From positions 1 to 41,167 of the forward strand of contig CAMATI010000011.1 in the NCBI GenBank assembly GCA_945861095.1: a stretch of DNA of 41,167 nucleotides, in the 5' to 3' direction. Of the stretch, positions 34,018-41,167 are shown piece by piece. This DNA is from Asaia bogorensis. GTDB taxonomy: Bacteria > Pseudomonadota > Alphaproteobacteria > Acetobacterales > Acetobacteraceae. A model generated the notes under the pieces. The model had not been told where the DNA came from and did no database searches. It saw only the letters and a list, made by a program, of their open reading frames with translations. The number at the start of each line of letters is the position of its first letter. The stretch's first letter is position 1. A program made the position numbers and the translations under genes.

Positions 34018-34539
34018 ATGGCCATTACCCTGGAAAAATTTGCCGCCGATTGCCACGATGCGATCAAAAATAACCCCGGCACGCCGGGCCGAGAGAAGGT
34101 CCGCGATCTGGTCAAGCAAGTCCTGGCGGACCCCGAATTCGTCGAGACCTATATCCCCGAAGGCACGCCGGAACGGCACGTGCTGTATGAGGATCCGGAA
34201 TTCGGCTTCACCATCCTCGCCCACTGCCATACCGGCGCGAAGGGCAGCAAGCCGCATGACCACGGGCCTTCCTGGGCGGTCTATGGCCAGGCTGCTGGAG
34301 AGACGATCATGACCGCGTGGGATCTGGTCTCTCGCCCGACCGAGCAAACCCCGGGCAAGGCCAGGTTCAACCACAACTATGTCATGAAGGTGGGCGACGC
34401 CTATCTGTACGATATCGGCGTGCTCCATTCCCCCGAGCGCAAGGCGGCCACGCGGCTGCTGCGCATCGAGGGGTTGAACATGGCGAAGATCAAGCGGCTC
34501 CCCTACGAAGCGGTCGAGGTCAGCCAGGCGGCGGAATGA
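34018..34539 (+). CDS. Cupin-fold protein, cysteine-dioxygenase-like
   Basis: A 173-residue single-domain cupin. The metal site HDHGPSWAVYG has H80 and H82 followed by ETIM (E94 region), and the second motif contains the His in IGVLHSPERKA near residue 141. This arrangement resembles cysteine dioxygenase and related thiol dioxygenases, but the substrate-binding residues cannot be judged. GGAGG lies eight bases before the ATG. The last 20 bases overlap the 3' end of the convergent EthD-type gene. The upstream partner is the unknown gene at 33585. Confidence 0.75.
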   Translation: MAITLEKFAADCHDAIKNNPGTPGREKVRDLVKQVLADPEFVETYIPEGTPERHVLYEDPEFGFTILAHCHTGAKGSKPHDHGPSWAVYGQAAGETIMTAWDLVSRPTEQTPGKARFNHNYVMKVGDAYLYDIGVLHSPERKAATRLLRIEGLNMAKIKRLPYEAVEVSQAAE

Positions 34540-34861
34540 TCTGCTTTTCGTCGATCACGTAGCTTTTGATCCGACCGATAAACAGCGCGCCGTCGTCGGT
34601 CAGCCGCTTCATTTCCGGTGAGGCGGCGGCGCGCTGGGCGTCTTCCATGGTGTCGTACCAGAGTTCGGCGATACCATCGACGTCCACATTCGTTTCGGGA
34701 ATGTCGGGACGGGTCCGTGTGCCCACGATGTGGGACTGGACGTAGCGGCGAACCCCCGGCACCGCATGCGCGAGCGGACCGTGGATTTCCAGCCAATGCT
34801 TCACGAACTGTTCGTGCGTGAATTCGGGCCTGCGCGTCAGCAGCGACATCATCTTGATCAT
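34520..34861 (-). CDS. EthD-domain protein
   Basis: A 113-residue dimeric alpha+beta-barrel protein. The start MIKMMSLLTRRPEFTHEQFVKHWLEIHGPLA is the EthD pattern (LxxRxP..t.EeF...W...HgpL), and DGIAELWYDTMEDAQRAAAS follows near residue 62. EthD proteins assist monooxygenases or act as small lyases in various catabolic pathways; the role here is unknown. The start overlaps the DUF29 stop by four bases. Confidence 0.85.
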   Translation of the reverse strand: MIKMMSLLTRRPEFTHEQFVKHWLEIHGPLAHAVPGVRRYVQSHIVGTRTRPDIPETNVDVDGIAELWYDTMEDAQRAAASPEMKRLTDDGALFIGRIKSYVIDEKQIIPPPG

Positions 34862-35412
34862 GAATTGGCTTCCGTTTGCTTTGTGTTGTCCGGACGGTCA
34901 TCGATGGCTGGATTATCGGGCCACCAATCGGTCAGGATCTGGTCCGGCGTGTAACGCGAGTGCAGATGCACCGCGACGAGCTCTTCGCCATGCCGCTTCA
35001 GAGACCGGGACTCCAATCGCACGCCTCGGTCGCTCACCTCGGCGATCAGCGATGGAACCATGCCCCGAAGAGATGGGCTGTCATGCAGGATCGTCTCAAT
35101 TGCGTCACGGGAGCGATCAATCGTCTCCTGCCATCCGAGACGAGGCTCCGGCGGCGGGCTGGACTCCAGCTTTGCCAGATGCTCGATAATCGTCTCAATC
35201 CGGCTGCCAAGCTCCCGCCGATCCCGTCGCCCCAATGACTCGATCTCCTCGGCCAGGTTCTCCCAGTCCAGGCCGGACAGCGTGCTGGGCCAGGCATTCG
35301 CCCGCGCATCGGCCAGTGCGGCCCCGGCCGAACGCAGCGCATGGGCCTGAGTCAACGCCCAGACGTAATAGTCCTCGTCGTATTGGCCGATGGTCTTGGT
35401 GTCATCGGGCAT
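34858..35412 (-). CDS. DUF29-family protein
   Basis: A 184-residue all-helical protein of unknown function. YDEDYYVWALTQAHALRSAG at the start and LDWENLAEEIESLGRRDRRELGSRIETIIEHLAKL in the middle are the DUF29 hallmarks. The family is common in cyanobacteria and alphaproteobacteria. The ATG at 35412 begins the family's usual N-terminus; the open frame extends 82 codons further upstream without similarity. It overlaps the EthD gene by four bases, so the two are coupled. Confidence 0.9.
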   Translation of the reverse strand: MPDDTKTIGQYDEDYYVWALTQAHALRSAGAALADARANAWPSTLSGLDWENLAEEIESLGRRDRRELGSRIETIIEHLAKLESSPPPEPRLGWQETIDRSRDAIETILHDSPSLRGMVPSLIAEVSDRGVRLESRSLKRHGEELVAVHLHSRYTPDQILTDWWPDNPAIDDRPDNTKQTEANS

Positions 35413-35661
35413 CGCCCGCGTCCTCTCTGTCGGGGTTGGATTCAGCCGATGGGCCACGGGTAAGTCAACGTCCGCGACGGGATTGCCGCCAAACGCCGCG
35501 GCCGGTTCGCCCGCCCCGCACATGGCGGACCAACGCGCCCCACCGCCATCCACGATCCCATCAGGTTGCATGTTCCCGGGCATTGGATCACTGTCGTGAA
35601 AAATCCGGCCCTCCGAAACTGGGAGATCGGCACGGATGCCATATCGGGGAGGAACCATGAA

Positions 35662-36699
35662 ATGCGAAAGATCACTCTATTCGTTGCCGGTTTCGCGCTT
35701 GCCACGGGGCTGCTGGCAAACGTCGCCAAAGCCGGAGAGAAGGTCACCTGGAATTGGGCCATCTACGGGCCGCCACGCACCGTGACAGTCGCGTTCGAGC
35801 ATATCGCCAGGACCGTCAAGGAAAAGACCAACGGCGATTTCACCATCAATCTCCGATACAACGAACAACTTTCCGAAGCCAAGGATGTGCTGGACGGGCT
35901 GAAAGTCGGCGCGTTCCAGGGCGCGATGACCGCCTACTCCTACGCCCCGGCCAAAACGCCACTCCAGGGCGTACTGGACATGCCGTTCCTGCCGATCGGC
36001 GACCTGGTACTGCAACACAAGGTTCAGGACGCGTTCCAGAAATGGAAGCCGGCGGCCGAGGAACTGGCCCGCTGGGGCGCCGTGCATTTCATGACCGTGC
36101 TGCTGCCGCAGTATGAGTTCATGGGCACTGGCAAGCCCCCCAGGTCCCTGGAAGACTGGAAGGGCATGCGCGTCCGTGCGCTCGGCGGTCTCGGAGATGC
36201 GATGAAACTCCTGGGCGCCGTCCCCACCTCCGTGTCCGCCCCGGAAACCTACTCCGCGCTGGAACGCGGCATGTTCCAGGCGGCATCGTTTCCCTTCGCC
36301 TATAGTTTCACAAGCTACCGCCTGCACGAAGTGTCCAAGTGGTACACGCTGGGCATGCACCTCGGGATCATCCACAACTCTATCAATCTGAGTATCGACG
36401 CCTGGAACAAGCTGCCGGCGGATTACAAGAAGATCATGGAGGACACACGCCTGGAGGCCTATCGCCTGCAAGCCGAAGCCTATGAGGAGGCGGACAAGAA
36501 ATCCATCCCGCTGTTCGACAAGCGCAAGCTGGAGGCGATCAAGATCACCCCGGAGATGCGGGCCAGTCTTGTAGCCGCGGCGGGCAAGCCGGTATGGGAC
36601 CAGTGGGTTGCCGATACCGAAGCCAAGGGCCTGCCGGGCAAGGAAGCCATGCAGCACGTCATGGACCTGATCAAGCAGCACTCCGGCTCGGGTTCGTAA
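35662..36699 (+). CDS. TRAP transporter substrate-binding protein, DctP type
   Basis: A 345-residue periplasmic binding protein. A signal peptide (MRKITLFVAGFALATGLLANVAKA) precedes the mature sequence. VAFEHIARTVKEKTNGDFTI opens the first lobe, and LEDWKGMRVRALGGLGDAMKLLGAVPTSVSAPETYSAL (near residue 165) is the family block that contains the ligand-carboxylate-binding Arg. GGAGG nine bases before ATG 35662 fixes the start. Ligands are usually organic acids. It is followed by the two membrane genes. Confidence 0.93.
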   Translation: MRKITLFVAGFALATGLLANVAKAGEKVTWNWAIYGPPRTVTVAFEHIARTVKEKTNGDFTINLRYNEQLSEAKDVLDGLKVGAFQGAMTAYSYAPAKTPLQGVLDMPFLPIGDLVLQHKVQDAFQKWKPAAEELARWGAVHFMTVLLPQYEFMGTGKPPRSLEDWKGMRVRALGGLGDAMKLLGAVPTSVSAPETYSALERGMFQAASFPFAYSFTSYRLHEVSKWYTLGMHLGIIHNSINLSIDAWNKLPADYKKIMEDTRLEAYRLQAEAYEEADKKSIPLFDKRKLEAIKITPEMRASLVAAAGKPVWDQWVADTEAKGLPGKEAMQHVMDLIKQHSGSGS

Positions 36700-36729
36700 G
36701 CACCCAACAGCACAACGGCGAATCGTCCC

Positions 36730-37350
36730 ATGACAGAACACGGTGACAATCCGCCGGTGCTGCTTCGCCTTTTCGACCGCTGGCTGACAGTGGTCGAGGA
36801 CACCGCGAACATCATCGCGGCCCTTGCCATCTTCTTCCTGATGTTCGTCGGCGTGATACAGATCGTCGGCCGCACCGTGTTCGGCTTCGCGATCCACGGC
36901 TATATCGACTGGATCGAGCAAGCCTCGGCCCTCTTCGCCTTCCTCGGCATTTCCTACGCCCAGCGACTCGGCAGCCACATCCGTATGGACATCACGCTAG
37001 GCTGGCCCACGAAATTGCGCTGGTGGCTCGAACTGTTTGGCGTCATCCTGGCACTGGTGATCGTAACGATCCTGATCGACAGCAGCTTCGCTAATTTCAA
37101 GCGCGCCTATTCGATCGGCGACTCCTCAATGGATATCCGTATCCCGATCTGGCCGGCAAAGGGGATGATTCCCCTGGCGCTCAGCCTGTTGTGGTTGAGA
37201 CTGGTGCTGCACGTCTGGGGCTATGGCCGCATGGCGCTGAACCCATCTGCCCAGCCGGCCGGCATACCCAGGCTCGAAACCATCGAAGACCAGGTCAAGG
37301 ACGAAATCGCCGAGGCATTGGGCCGGGGTGAATTGGCGGAAAAGCGATGA
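36730..37350 (+). CDS. TRAP transporter small permease, DctQ type
   Basis: A 206-residue inner-membrane protein with four hydrophobic segments (about residues 28-50, 55-78, 97-118 and 145-165). The block DWIEQASALFAFLGISYAQRLGSHIRMDI is the DctQ signature (E...W..flg...a.r...H...d). It supports the large permease. It starts 30 bases after the binding-protein gene and overlaps the next gene by four bases. Confidence 0.9.
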   Translation: MTEHGDNPPVLLRLFDRWLTVVEDTANIIAALAIFFLMFVGVIQIVGRTVFGFAIHGYIDWIEQASALFAFLGISYAQRLGSHIRMDITLGWPTKLRWWLELFGVILALVIVTILIDSSFANFKRAYSIGDSSMDIRIPIWPAKGMIPLALSLLWLRLVLHVWGYGRMALNPSAQPAGIPRLETIEDQVKDEIAEALGRGELAEKR

Positions 37351-38654
37351 TGGACCTGGAGCCGAGTGTCGTCGGCGGCATCGGCGTTGCGGCGCTGTTG
37401 GTGTTGTGTTTCCTGGGCGTGCGCTTTGCCATTGCCGGTGCGGCGGTCGGAACTTTCGGTCTCGCGGCCCTGATCGGCTGGGAAGCGGGCTTCCGCACGG
37501 TGGGAATTGTCCCTTACTCCGCCGGATCGAACTATACGCTGTCCGTGCTGCCGATGTTCATTCTGATCGGCTATCTCGCCTACTATGCCGGAATCACGCA
37601 AACAGCGTTCGAGGCCGCTCGGCGTTGGCTGGGGTGGCTGCCGGGCGGGCTTGCCACGGCGACGGTATTCGCGGTCGCGGGGTTCTCGGCGGTATCGGGT
37701 GCGAGCAGTGCCGCCGCCGCGGTATTCGCAAAGGTCGCGATCCCGGAAATGCTGCGGGCGAAATATAGCCGCTCCCTTGCCGCGGGGGTGTGCGCCGCGG
37801 GGGCGACGCTGGATTCACTGATCCCACCCAGCACATTGTTGGTCGTCTATGGCATCATTGTCGAGGAATCGATCGGCAAGCTGCTGGTGGCGGGGTTCCT
37901 GCCCGGGCTGATCTCGGCACTGGTGTATGCGGCCATCATCACCTGGCGCTGCTGGCGCGACCCCGCCATGGGACCGCCGATCACCGGCTACACCTGGCCG
38001 CAACGCTTCCAGTCACTGCCCGGCACGGCGCCGATCTTCCTGGTCATCTTCATCGTCTTTTTCAGCATGTATTACGGCTGGGCGACGCCGACCGAAGCCG
38101 GCGCGCTGGGCGCGTTCTGCGTGTTCATCTTCGCGCTGCGCAACGGCATCAATCGCGGCGAGATCAAGCAGTGCCTGCTGGATTCGGCCAAACTGACGGT
38201 GATGATCTTCACCGTGATCTGGGGCGTGATGATCTTCGTCCGCTTCCTGAGTTTCTCCGGCCTGCCCGAGGACATTGCCCGCTGGGTCACGTCACTGGAC
38301 GTGGCGCCCATCGTGATCCTGCTATGCATCTACCTGCTCTATTTCGTATTGGGGACGGTGCTGGAAGGCATCGGCATGTTCCTGCTGACCCTGCCGGTGA
38401 TCTTCCCCGTCATCAAGGCGCTAGAATACGATCCGATCTGGTTCGGCATCGTGCTGGTGAAACTGTCGGGGATCGCGTCGCTGTCGCCCCCGGTCGGGCT
38501 GGTGGTGTTCGTGGTCAACGGCGTCCGGCCGGACATTCCCGTGCGGGAAATCTTCAAGGGTATCTGGCCGTTCATCTTCGCCGATCTGATCACCCTGGCG
38601 GTGATCACGGCGTTCCCCGGCATTGTGACCTTCCTGATCGACAGCGGGGATTGA
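37347..38654 (+). CDS. TRAP transporter large permease, DctM type
   Basis: A 435-residue inner-membrane protein with about 12 hydrophobic segments. SVLPMFILIGYLAYYAGITQ near residue 62 and GFSAVSGASSAAAAVFAKVAIPEM near residue 115 match the DctM block, and GATLDSLIPPSTLLVVYGII near residue 157 is the most conserved motif. The C-terminal repeat contains FVLGTVLEGIGMFLLTLPVI. It couples sodium flow to substrate import with the DctQ and DctP proteins. Confidence 0.95.
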   Translation: MMDLEPSVVGGIGVAALLVLCFLGVRFAIAGAAVGTFGLAALIGWEAGFRTVGIVPYSAGSNYTLSVLPMFILIGYLAYYAGITQTAFEAARRWLGWLPGGLATATVFAVAGFSAVSGASSAAAAVFAKVAIPEMLRAKYSRSLAAGVCAAGATLDSLIPPSTLLVVYGIIVEESIGKLLVAGFLPGLISALVYAAIITWRCWRDPAMGPPITGYTWPQRFQSLPGTAPIFLVIFIVFFSMYYGWATPTEAGALGAFCVFIFALRNGINRGEIKQCLLDSAKLTVMIFTVIWGVMIFVRFLSFSGLPEDIARWVTSLDVAPIVILLCIYLLYFVLGTVLEGIGMFLLTLPVIFPVIKALEYDPIWFGIVLVKLSGIASLSPPVGLVVFVVNGVRPDIPVREIFKGIWPFIFADLITLAVITAFPGIVTFLIDSGD

Positions 38655-38755
38655 ACTTCCCCGACGGGATCGCCGCCGATCTCGTCCCCTGCCGAATGGC
38701 CATGCGATCTGGCCATGCCGTAACGAGGAGAACCCCCGCCCGCCGAAAGCGCCGG

Positions 38756-39751
38756 CTATAACCGCGCCGCGACCCTGCCCAGGCGGCGGATGCCCGCCAG
38801 GATCTCCTCCTGCGGCAGTCCGGCCCAACCCAGGCGGAAGCGGAACTCGGTGGCGCCCAATTCGTCCCGGTAGCGCTGCAATTGATCGTGGACATAGACC
38901 TCATCGCCGACGACGAAGCGATCATGCGCGAACTGCCGGAACGCGGCGTCGCCATCGGCTCCATCGAAGCCGCCGAACCCATGCCCGGCATAGCGGGTGT
39001 ATTTCGCGGACAGCGGTCCCTTTGCCATCTCGATCGCCGCGTTCATCGATGGACCGCAGAAGCATTCCCGGGACACCTGGCGCGCGTAGTCCAAGGGCTT
39101 GCCCAGCTCGACCCGCGCCTGATGGAAAACGCTCCACCAGCGCTTCATCTCTTCCATCGACATGGCGCCGGCACCTTGCCAGGAATCGCCGATTTCCGCT
39201 GCCCGCTTCACCGCGTCTTCGACCGTGCCGCCGACCCATAGCGGAATGCCGCTGGGATTGCGCGGGCGCAGGCTAAGGCTGACATCGTCCAGATGGACGT
39301 ATTTGCCGTGATAGGTGACATGGTCGCCGGCCCAAAGGCGGCGCATCGCCTCCACATACTCCTTGAACCGAGGCACGCGGGACCGTCGTTCCACCCCCAT
39401 CGCGGCAAACTCACCGTCGCGGTAGCCCAGACCGACACCGAGCACGAATTTTCCATCGGTCATATGGTCGATGGTGGCGGCTTCCTCGGCCAGCAGGACC
39501 GGGTTCAGCATGGGCAACAGCAGGACGGCGGTGCCCAGGGTCATGCCCTCCGCCAGGCTGGCGAGGTAGCCCAACATCGGCGACGCGGCGAACTGGCGCA
39601 TCGTGGGGCCGACGATGAAATGCTGAGGCAACCACAGCGACGCGAAGCCGGAGTCCCGCGCGGTGCGGACCTGGTCCTTTAGATCGTTGAAATGCGCCAT
39701 CGTGTCCTGGGTGCCTTCGCATTCCAGGCTGACGAACATACCGACTTTCAT
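38756..39751 (-). CDS. LLM-class flavin-dependent oxidoreductase
   Basis: A 331-residue luciferase-like TIM-barrel protein. MKVGMFVSLECEGTQ is the first strand; SLWLPQHFIVGPTMRQFAASPMLGYLASLAEGMTLGTAVLLLP and VLLAEEAATIDHMTDGKFVLGVGLGYRD (near residue 90) are the family's FMN/F420 region. FMN- or F420-dependent monooxygenases and dehydrogenases share this pattern. GGAGG seven bases before ATG 39751 supports the start; a GTG one codon upstream is possible. It is convergent with the TRAP operon. Confidence 0.92.
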   Translation of the reverse strand: MKVGMFVSLECEGTQDTMAHFNDLKDQVRTARDSGFASLWLPQHFIVGPTMRQFAASPMLGYLASLAEGMTLGTAVLLLPMLNPVLLAEEAATIDHMTDGKFVLGVGLGYRDGEFAAMGVERRSRVPRFKEYVEAMRRLWAGDHVTYHGKYVHLDDVSLSLRPRNPSGIPLWVGGTVEDAVKRAAEIGDSWQGAGAMSMEEMKRWWSVFHQARVELGKPLDYARQVSRECFCGPSMNAAIEMAKGPLSAKYTRYAGHGFGGFDGADGDAAFRQFAHDRFVVGDEVYVHDQLQRYRDELGATEFRFRLGWAGLPQEEILAGIRRLGRVAARL

Positions 39752-39821
39752 CACGTGTCCTCCGGCCGCCTCGCGACCCTATCGCTTGTTTTTATCCCCT
39801 CGGCCGCCGCGATGACCCCGC

Positions 39822-40625
39822 CTACGATGCCGGTGGCAGGTCCACGATAAACTCCGACGCCCCGTATCCCGCCTCGATCGGAATGATCAGATGGCGCCGC
39901 TTCTCGTCGAGCTTCCGCGACCGTGGCAGCACCGTCACCACGGGCGACGATTGCGCGGCCTGCATGGCCTCTGCGACGGTCCGGGATCGCGACAGTTTTT
40001 CCAGATTACGTTGCGTCGCGAAGACCAGCTTGAAGCGACCGGCATCGGTATCCGCCAGCGCCTGGGCCGGTGGGATCCACACCGAATCAACCGCCTCGCC
40101 ACCGTCATGCAGCGCCAGATGCTCCGCTGGCGCCTCCGCCAGAAAGAAATGCGTGTCGTAGCGCTTGGGTTGGTGGGACGGCGTGATCCAGTGGGCGAAC
40201 GGCACCAGCAGGTCGGGCGCCGCGACCAGGCCATGCGCGCCTAGGACGGTCTCGAACGCCACTTCGCCGCCGCCAAGCGCCGCCCGATGCGGCTGTTCAA
40301 CCGAGCGCAGACGCTCCGCACCGACCAGATCGGGGGCTCCGGCGGGACGGGCGAGCAGGACGCCGCATTCTTCGAAGGTTTCCCGGATAGCCGCCATGCG
40401 TAGCGCCATGACGTCGCGCGCGATGCGGTCCGGATTGGGGCACAGATCGGCCCGGTCGGCGAGCGTGTGATCGGCGTCCTCCACCCGACCGCCAGGGAAC
40501 ACGAGAGCGCCCGAGGCGAAATCGATCGCGTGGTGGCGCACGACCATGAACACTTCCAACCCATCCGGCCCGTCGCGCAGCAACATGATGGTTGCCGCCA
40601 AACGTGCCACTGCTTCCGCTGCCAT
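39822..40625 (-). CDS. NUDIX hydrolase with expanded Nudix box (NUDT19-like)
   Basis: A 267-residue protein of the NUDT19/NUDT7-related group, which cleave CoA and acyl-CoA diphosphate bonds in characterised members. FASGALVFPGGRVEDAD near residue 37 opens the Nudix box. An insertion of about 25 residues follows before the metal-binding half AAIRETFEECGVLL near residue 80. LVPFAHWITPSHQPKRYDTHFFLA near residue 140 is another conserved block. Met at 40625 is preferred as MAAEAVARLAATIMLL is typical; an ATG seven codons upstream exists. Confidence 0.87.
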   Translation of the reverse strand: MAAEAVARLAATIMLLRDGPDGLEVFMVVRHHAIDFASGALVFPGGRVEDADHTLADRADLCPNPDRIARDVMALRMAAIRETFEECGVLLARPAGAPDLVGAERLRSVEQPHRAALGGGEVAFETVLGAHGLVAAPDLLVPFAHWITPSHQPKRYDTHFFLAEAPAEHLALHDGGEAVDSVWIPPAQALADTDAGRFKLVFATQRNLEKLSRSRTVAEAMQAAQSSPVVTVLPRSRKLDEKRRHLIIPIEAGYGASEFIVDLPPAS

Positions 40626-40720
40626 CCCGCTATCCCATGTGCCCAATTTCCGGAACGATAGCGATGTCGCGGCCGCGTGGCGAGATGGCGTGCGGTCGTC
40701 GACCGAATCGTACGTGTCTG

Positions 40721-41026
40721 TCAGTCGCGCGTGAGCGCGCCGCCGTTGGTGGGATCCACATAGAACAGCGTATGGGCCAAGGGACCAATATCGTTATCGT
40801 AACGGCGTACCGACGCGGCGGTCCGCAATTCCGCCTCGCCTTCCTGCGTCTTACCCCGTTGGATCAGCAAGCGACCGAGATAGACATGGGCCTCGTCATC
40901 GTCGGGAAGTTGCCGGACAACGTTGCGCAGCGTCGCTTCGGCGATGTCGAGGTTACCAGACGACCATTCGACCAGACCGCCGATCAGATCGACATGCGCC
41001 TTGAACTTGGGCAAAACAACCAGCAA
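40721..41026 (-). CDS. Short tetratricopeptide-repeat protein, TTG start
   Basis: A 101-residue protein with one to two TPR units: AHVDLIGGLVEWSSGNLDIAEATLRNVVRQLPDD and AHVYLGRLLIQRGKTQEGEAELRTA, where the W/L/G/Y/A/P positions fit. The only start in frame is TTG at 41026, with a stop (TGA 41030-41032) just before it and no good ribosome binding site. It may therefore be a remnant of a longer TPR protein. The C-terminus ends TNGGALTRD. Confidence 0.55.
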   Translation of the reverse strand: MLVVLPKFKAHVDLIGGLVEWSSGNLDIAEATLRNVVRQLPDDDEAHVYLGRLLIQRGKTQEGEAELRTAASVRRYDNDIGPLAHTLFYVDPTNGGALTRD

Positions 41027-41103
41027 TTCTCATTTTGGCGTCTGACGGATTAAATTGCGGTTTCTGACTCTGACGGGAAGGCGGCGTTGAGAGATCAAGC
41101 GCC

Positions 41104-41167
41104 TCAGTGCGGTGTGGGCGGCGGTTTGGCGAAGGCCAGGGTCAACGCCAAATCCTCCCAATCCGGA
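41104..41167 (-). CDS. C-terminal tail of a gene extending beyond the window
   Basis: Reading in from the right edge, the minus strand gives PDWEDLALTLAFAKPPPTPH and then TGA (41104-41106). The composition is protein-like and fits a conserved C-terminus. The WEDLALTLAFA stretch recalls the end of phage terminase large subunits (..DALALTFA..), but 20 residues are too few for a call. The TPR gene lies 77 bases downstream. Confidence 0.4.
   Translation of the reverse strand, partial: PDWEDLALTLAFAKPPPTPH

Noticed and set aside
38698..38718. Direct repeat GGCCATGC-GATCT-GGCCATGC after the dctM gene
   Set aside because: Too short to interpret; it can also form a 6-bp hairpin, but without a T-tract or a clear place in termination.

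Overview
The window reads as a chromosomal segment of a GC-rich alphaproteobacterium, most likely in the Rhodospirillales/Acetobacteraceae. The evidence is a strongly GC-biased third codon position, the divergent flgI / fliX pair next to a one-cysteine DksA of alphaproteobacterial type, and GC-rich palindromic repeats between genes. I saw no rRNA, tRNA, CRISPR array, complete insertion sequence or replication origin.

Layout. 1-2.1 kb: 5' end of hslV (minus strand, cut by the window edge), a long palindromic repeat, an epoxide-hydrolase-like gene and rlmH. 2.1-7.6 kb: plus-strand metabolic genes (sarcosine/N-methyl amino acid oxidase-like, MetX-like acyltransferase/hydrolase, RidA-like protein coupled to an acyl-CoA synthetase, apt). 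7.6-12.3 kb: lipoprotein, nested repeats, DedA, an APC permease coupled to a nucleoside hydrolase, and a YkgJ-like cysteine-cluster protein. 12.4-13.0 kb: higBA with a nonsense-mutated toxin. 13.0-18.6 kb: a complete oligopeptide/dipeptide ABC transporter operon. 19.0-22.0 kb: fructose-6-phosphate aldolase-like gene divergent from priA. 22.1-23.7 kb: a DUF4160/DUF2442 pair and yefM-yoeB. 23.9-26.8 kb: a tight minus-strand run of a RibD-type reductase, an MDR dehydrogenase without zinc ligands, a 6-pyruvoyltetrahydropterin-synthase homologue with lost catalytic residues, and an enoyl-CoA hydratase homologue. 26.8-27.3 kb: a repeat-rich gap. 27.3-30.3 kb: flgI-flgJ(N)-flgN operon with a sigma-54-like promoter, divergent from fliX and dksA. 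30.5-31.7 kb: a RES/Xre toxin-antitoxin pair with a perfect 18-bp palindrome upstream. 31.8-35.4 kb: a decayed GMC oxidoreductase, an unknown gene plus a cupin, and an EthD/DUF29 pair. 35.7-38.7 kb: a TRAP transporter operon. 38.8-41.2 kb: luciferase-like monooxygenase, NUDIX hydrolase, a short TPR protein and the 3' tail of one more gene.

The gene content is mainly uptake and catabolism plus housekeeping (hslV, rlmH, apt, priA, dksA). Four toxin-antitoxin-type loci, two genes inactivated by point lesions (higB and the GMC oxidoreductase) and several repeat families show an actively remodelled region. The best candidate for undescribed biology is the three-gene RibD-like / MDR / PTPS-like module at 24.7-26.8 kb. 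Its genes are packed with almost no gaps and look like a pterin- or deazapurine-type pathway, yet the PTPS homologue has lost the residues needed for the known reactions.
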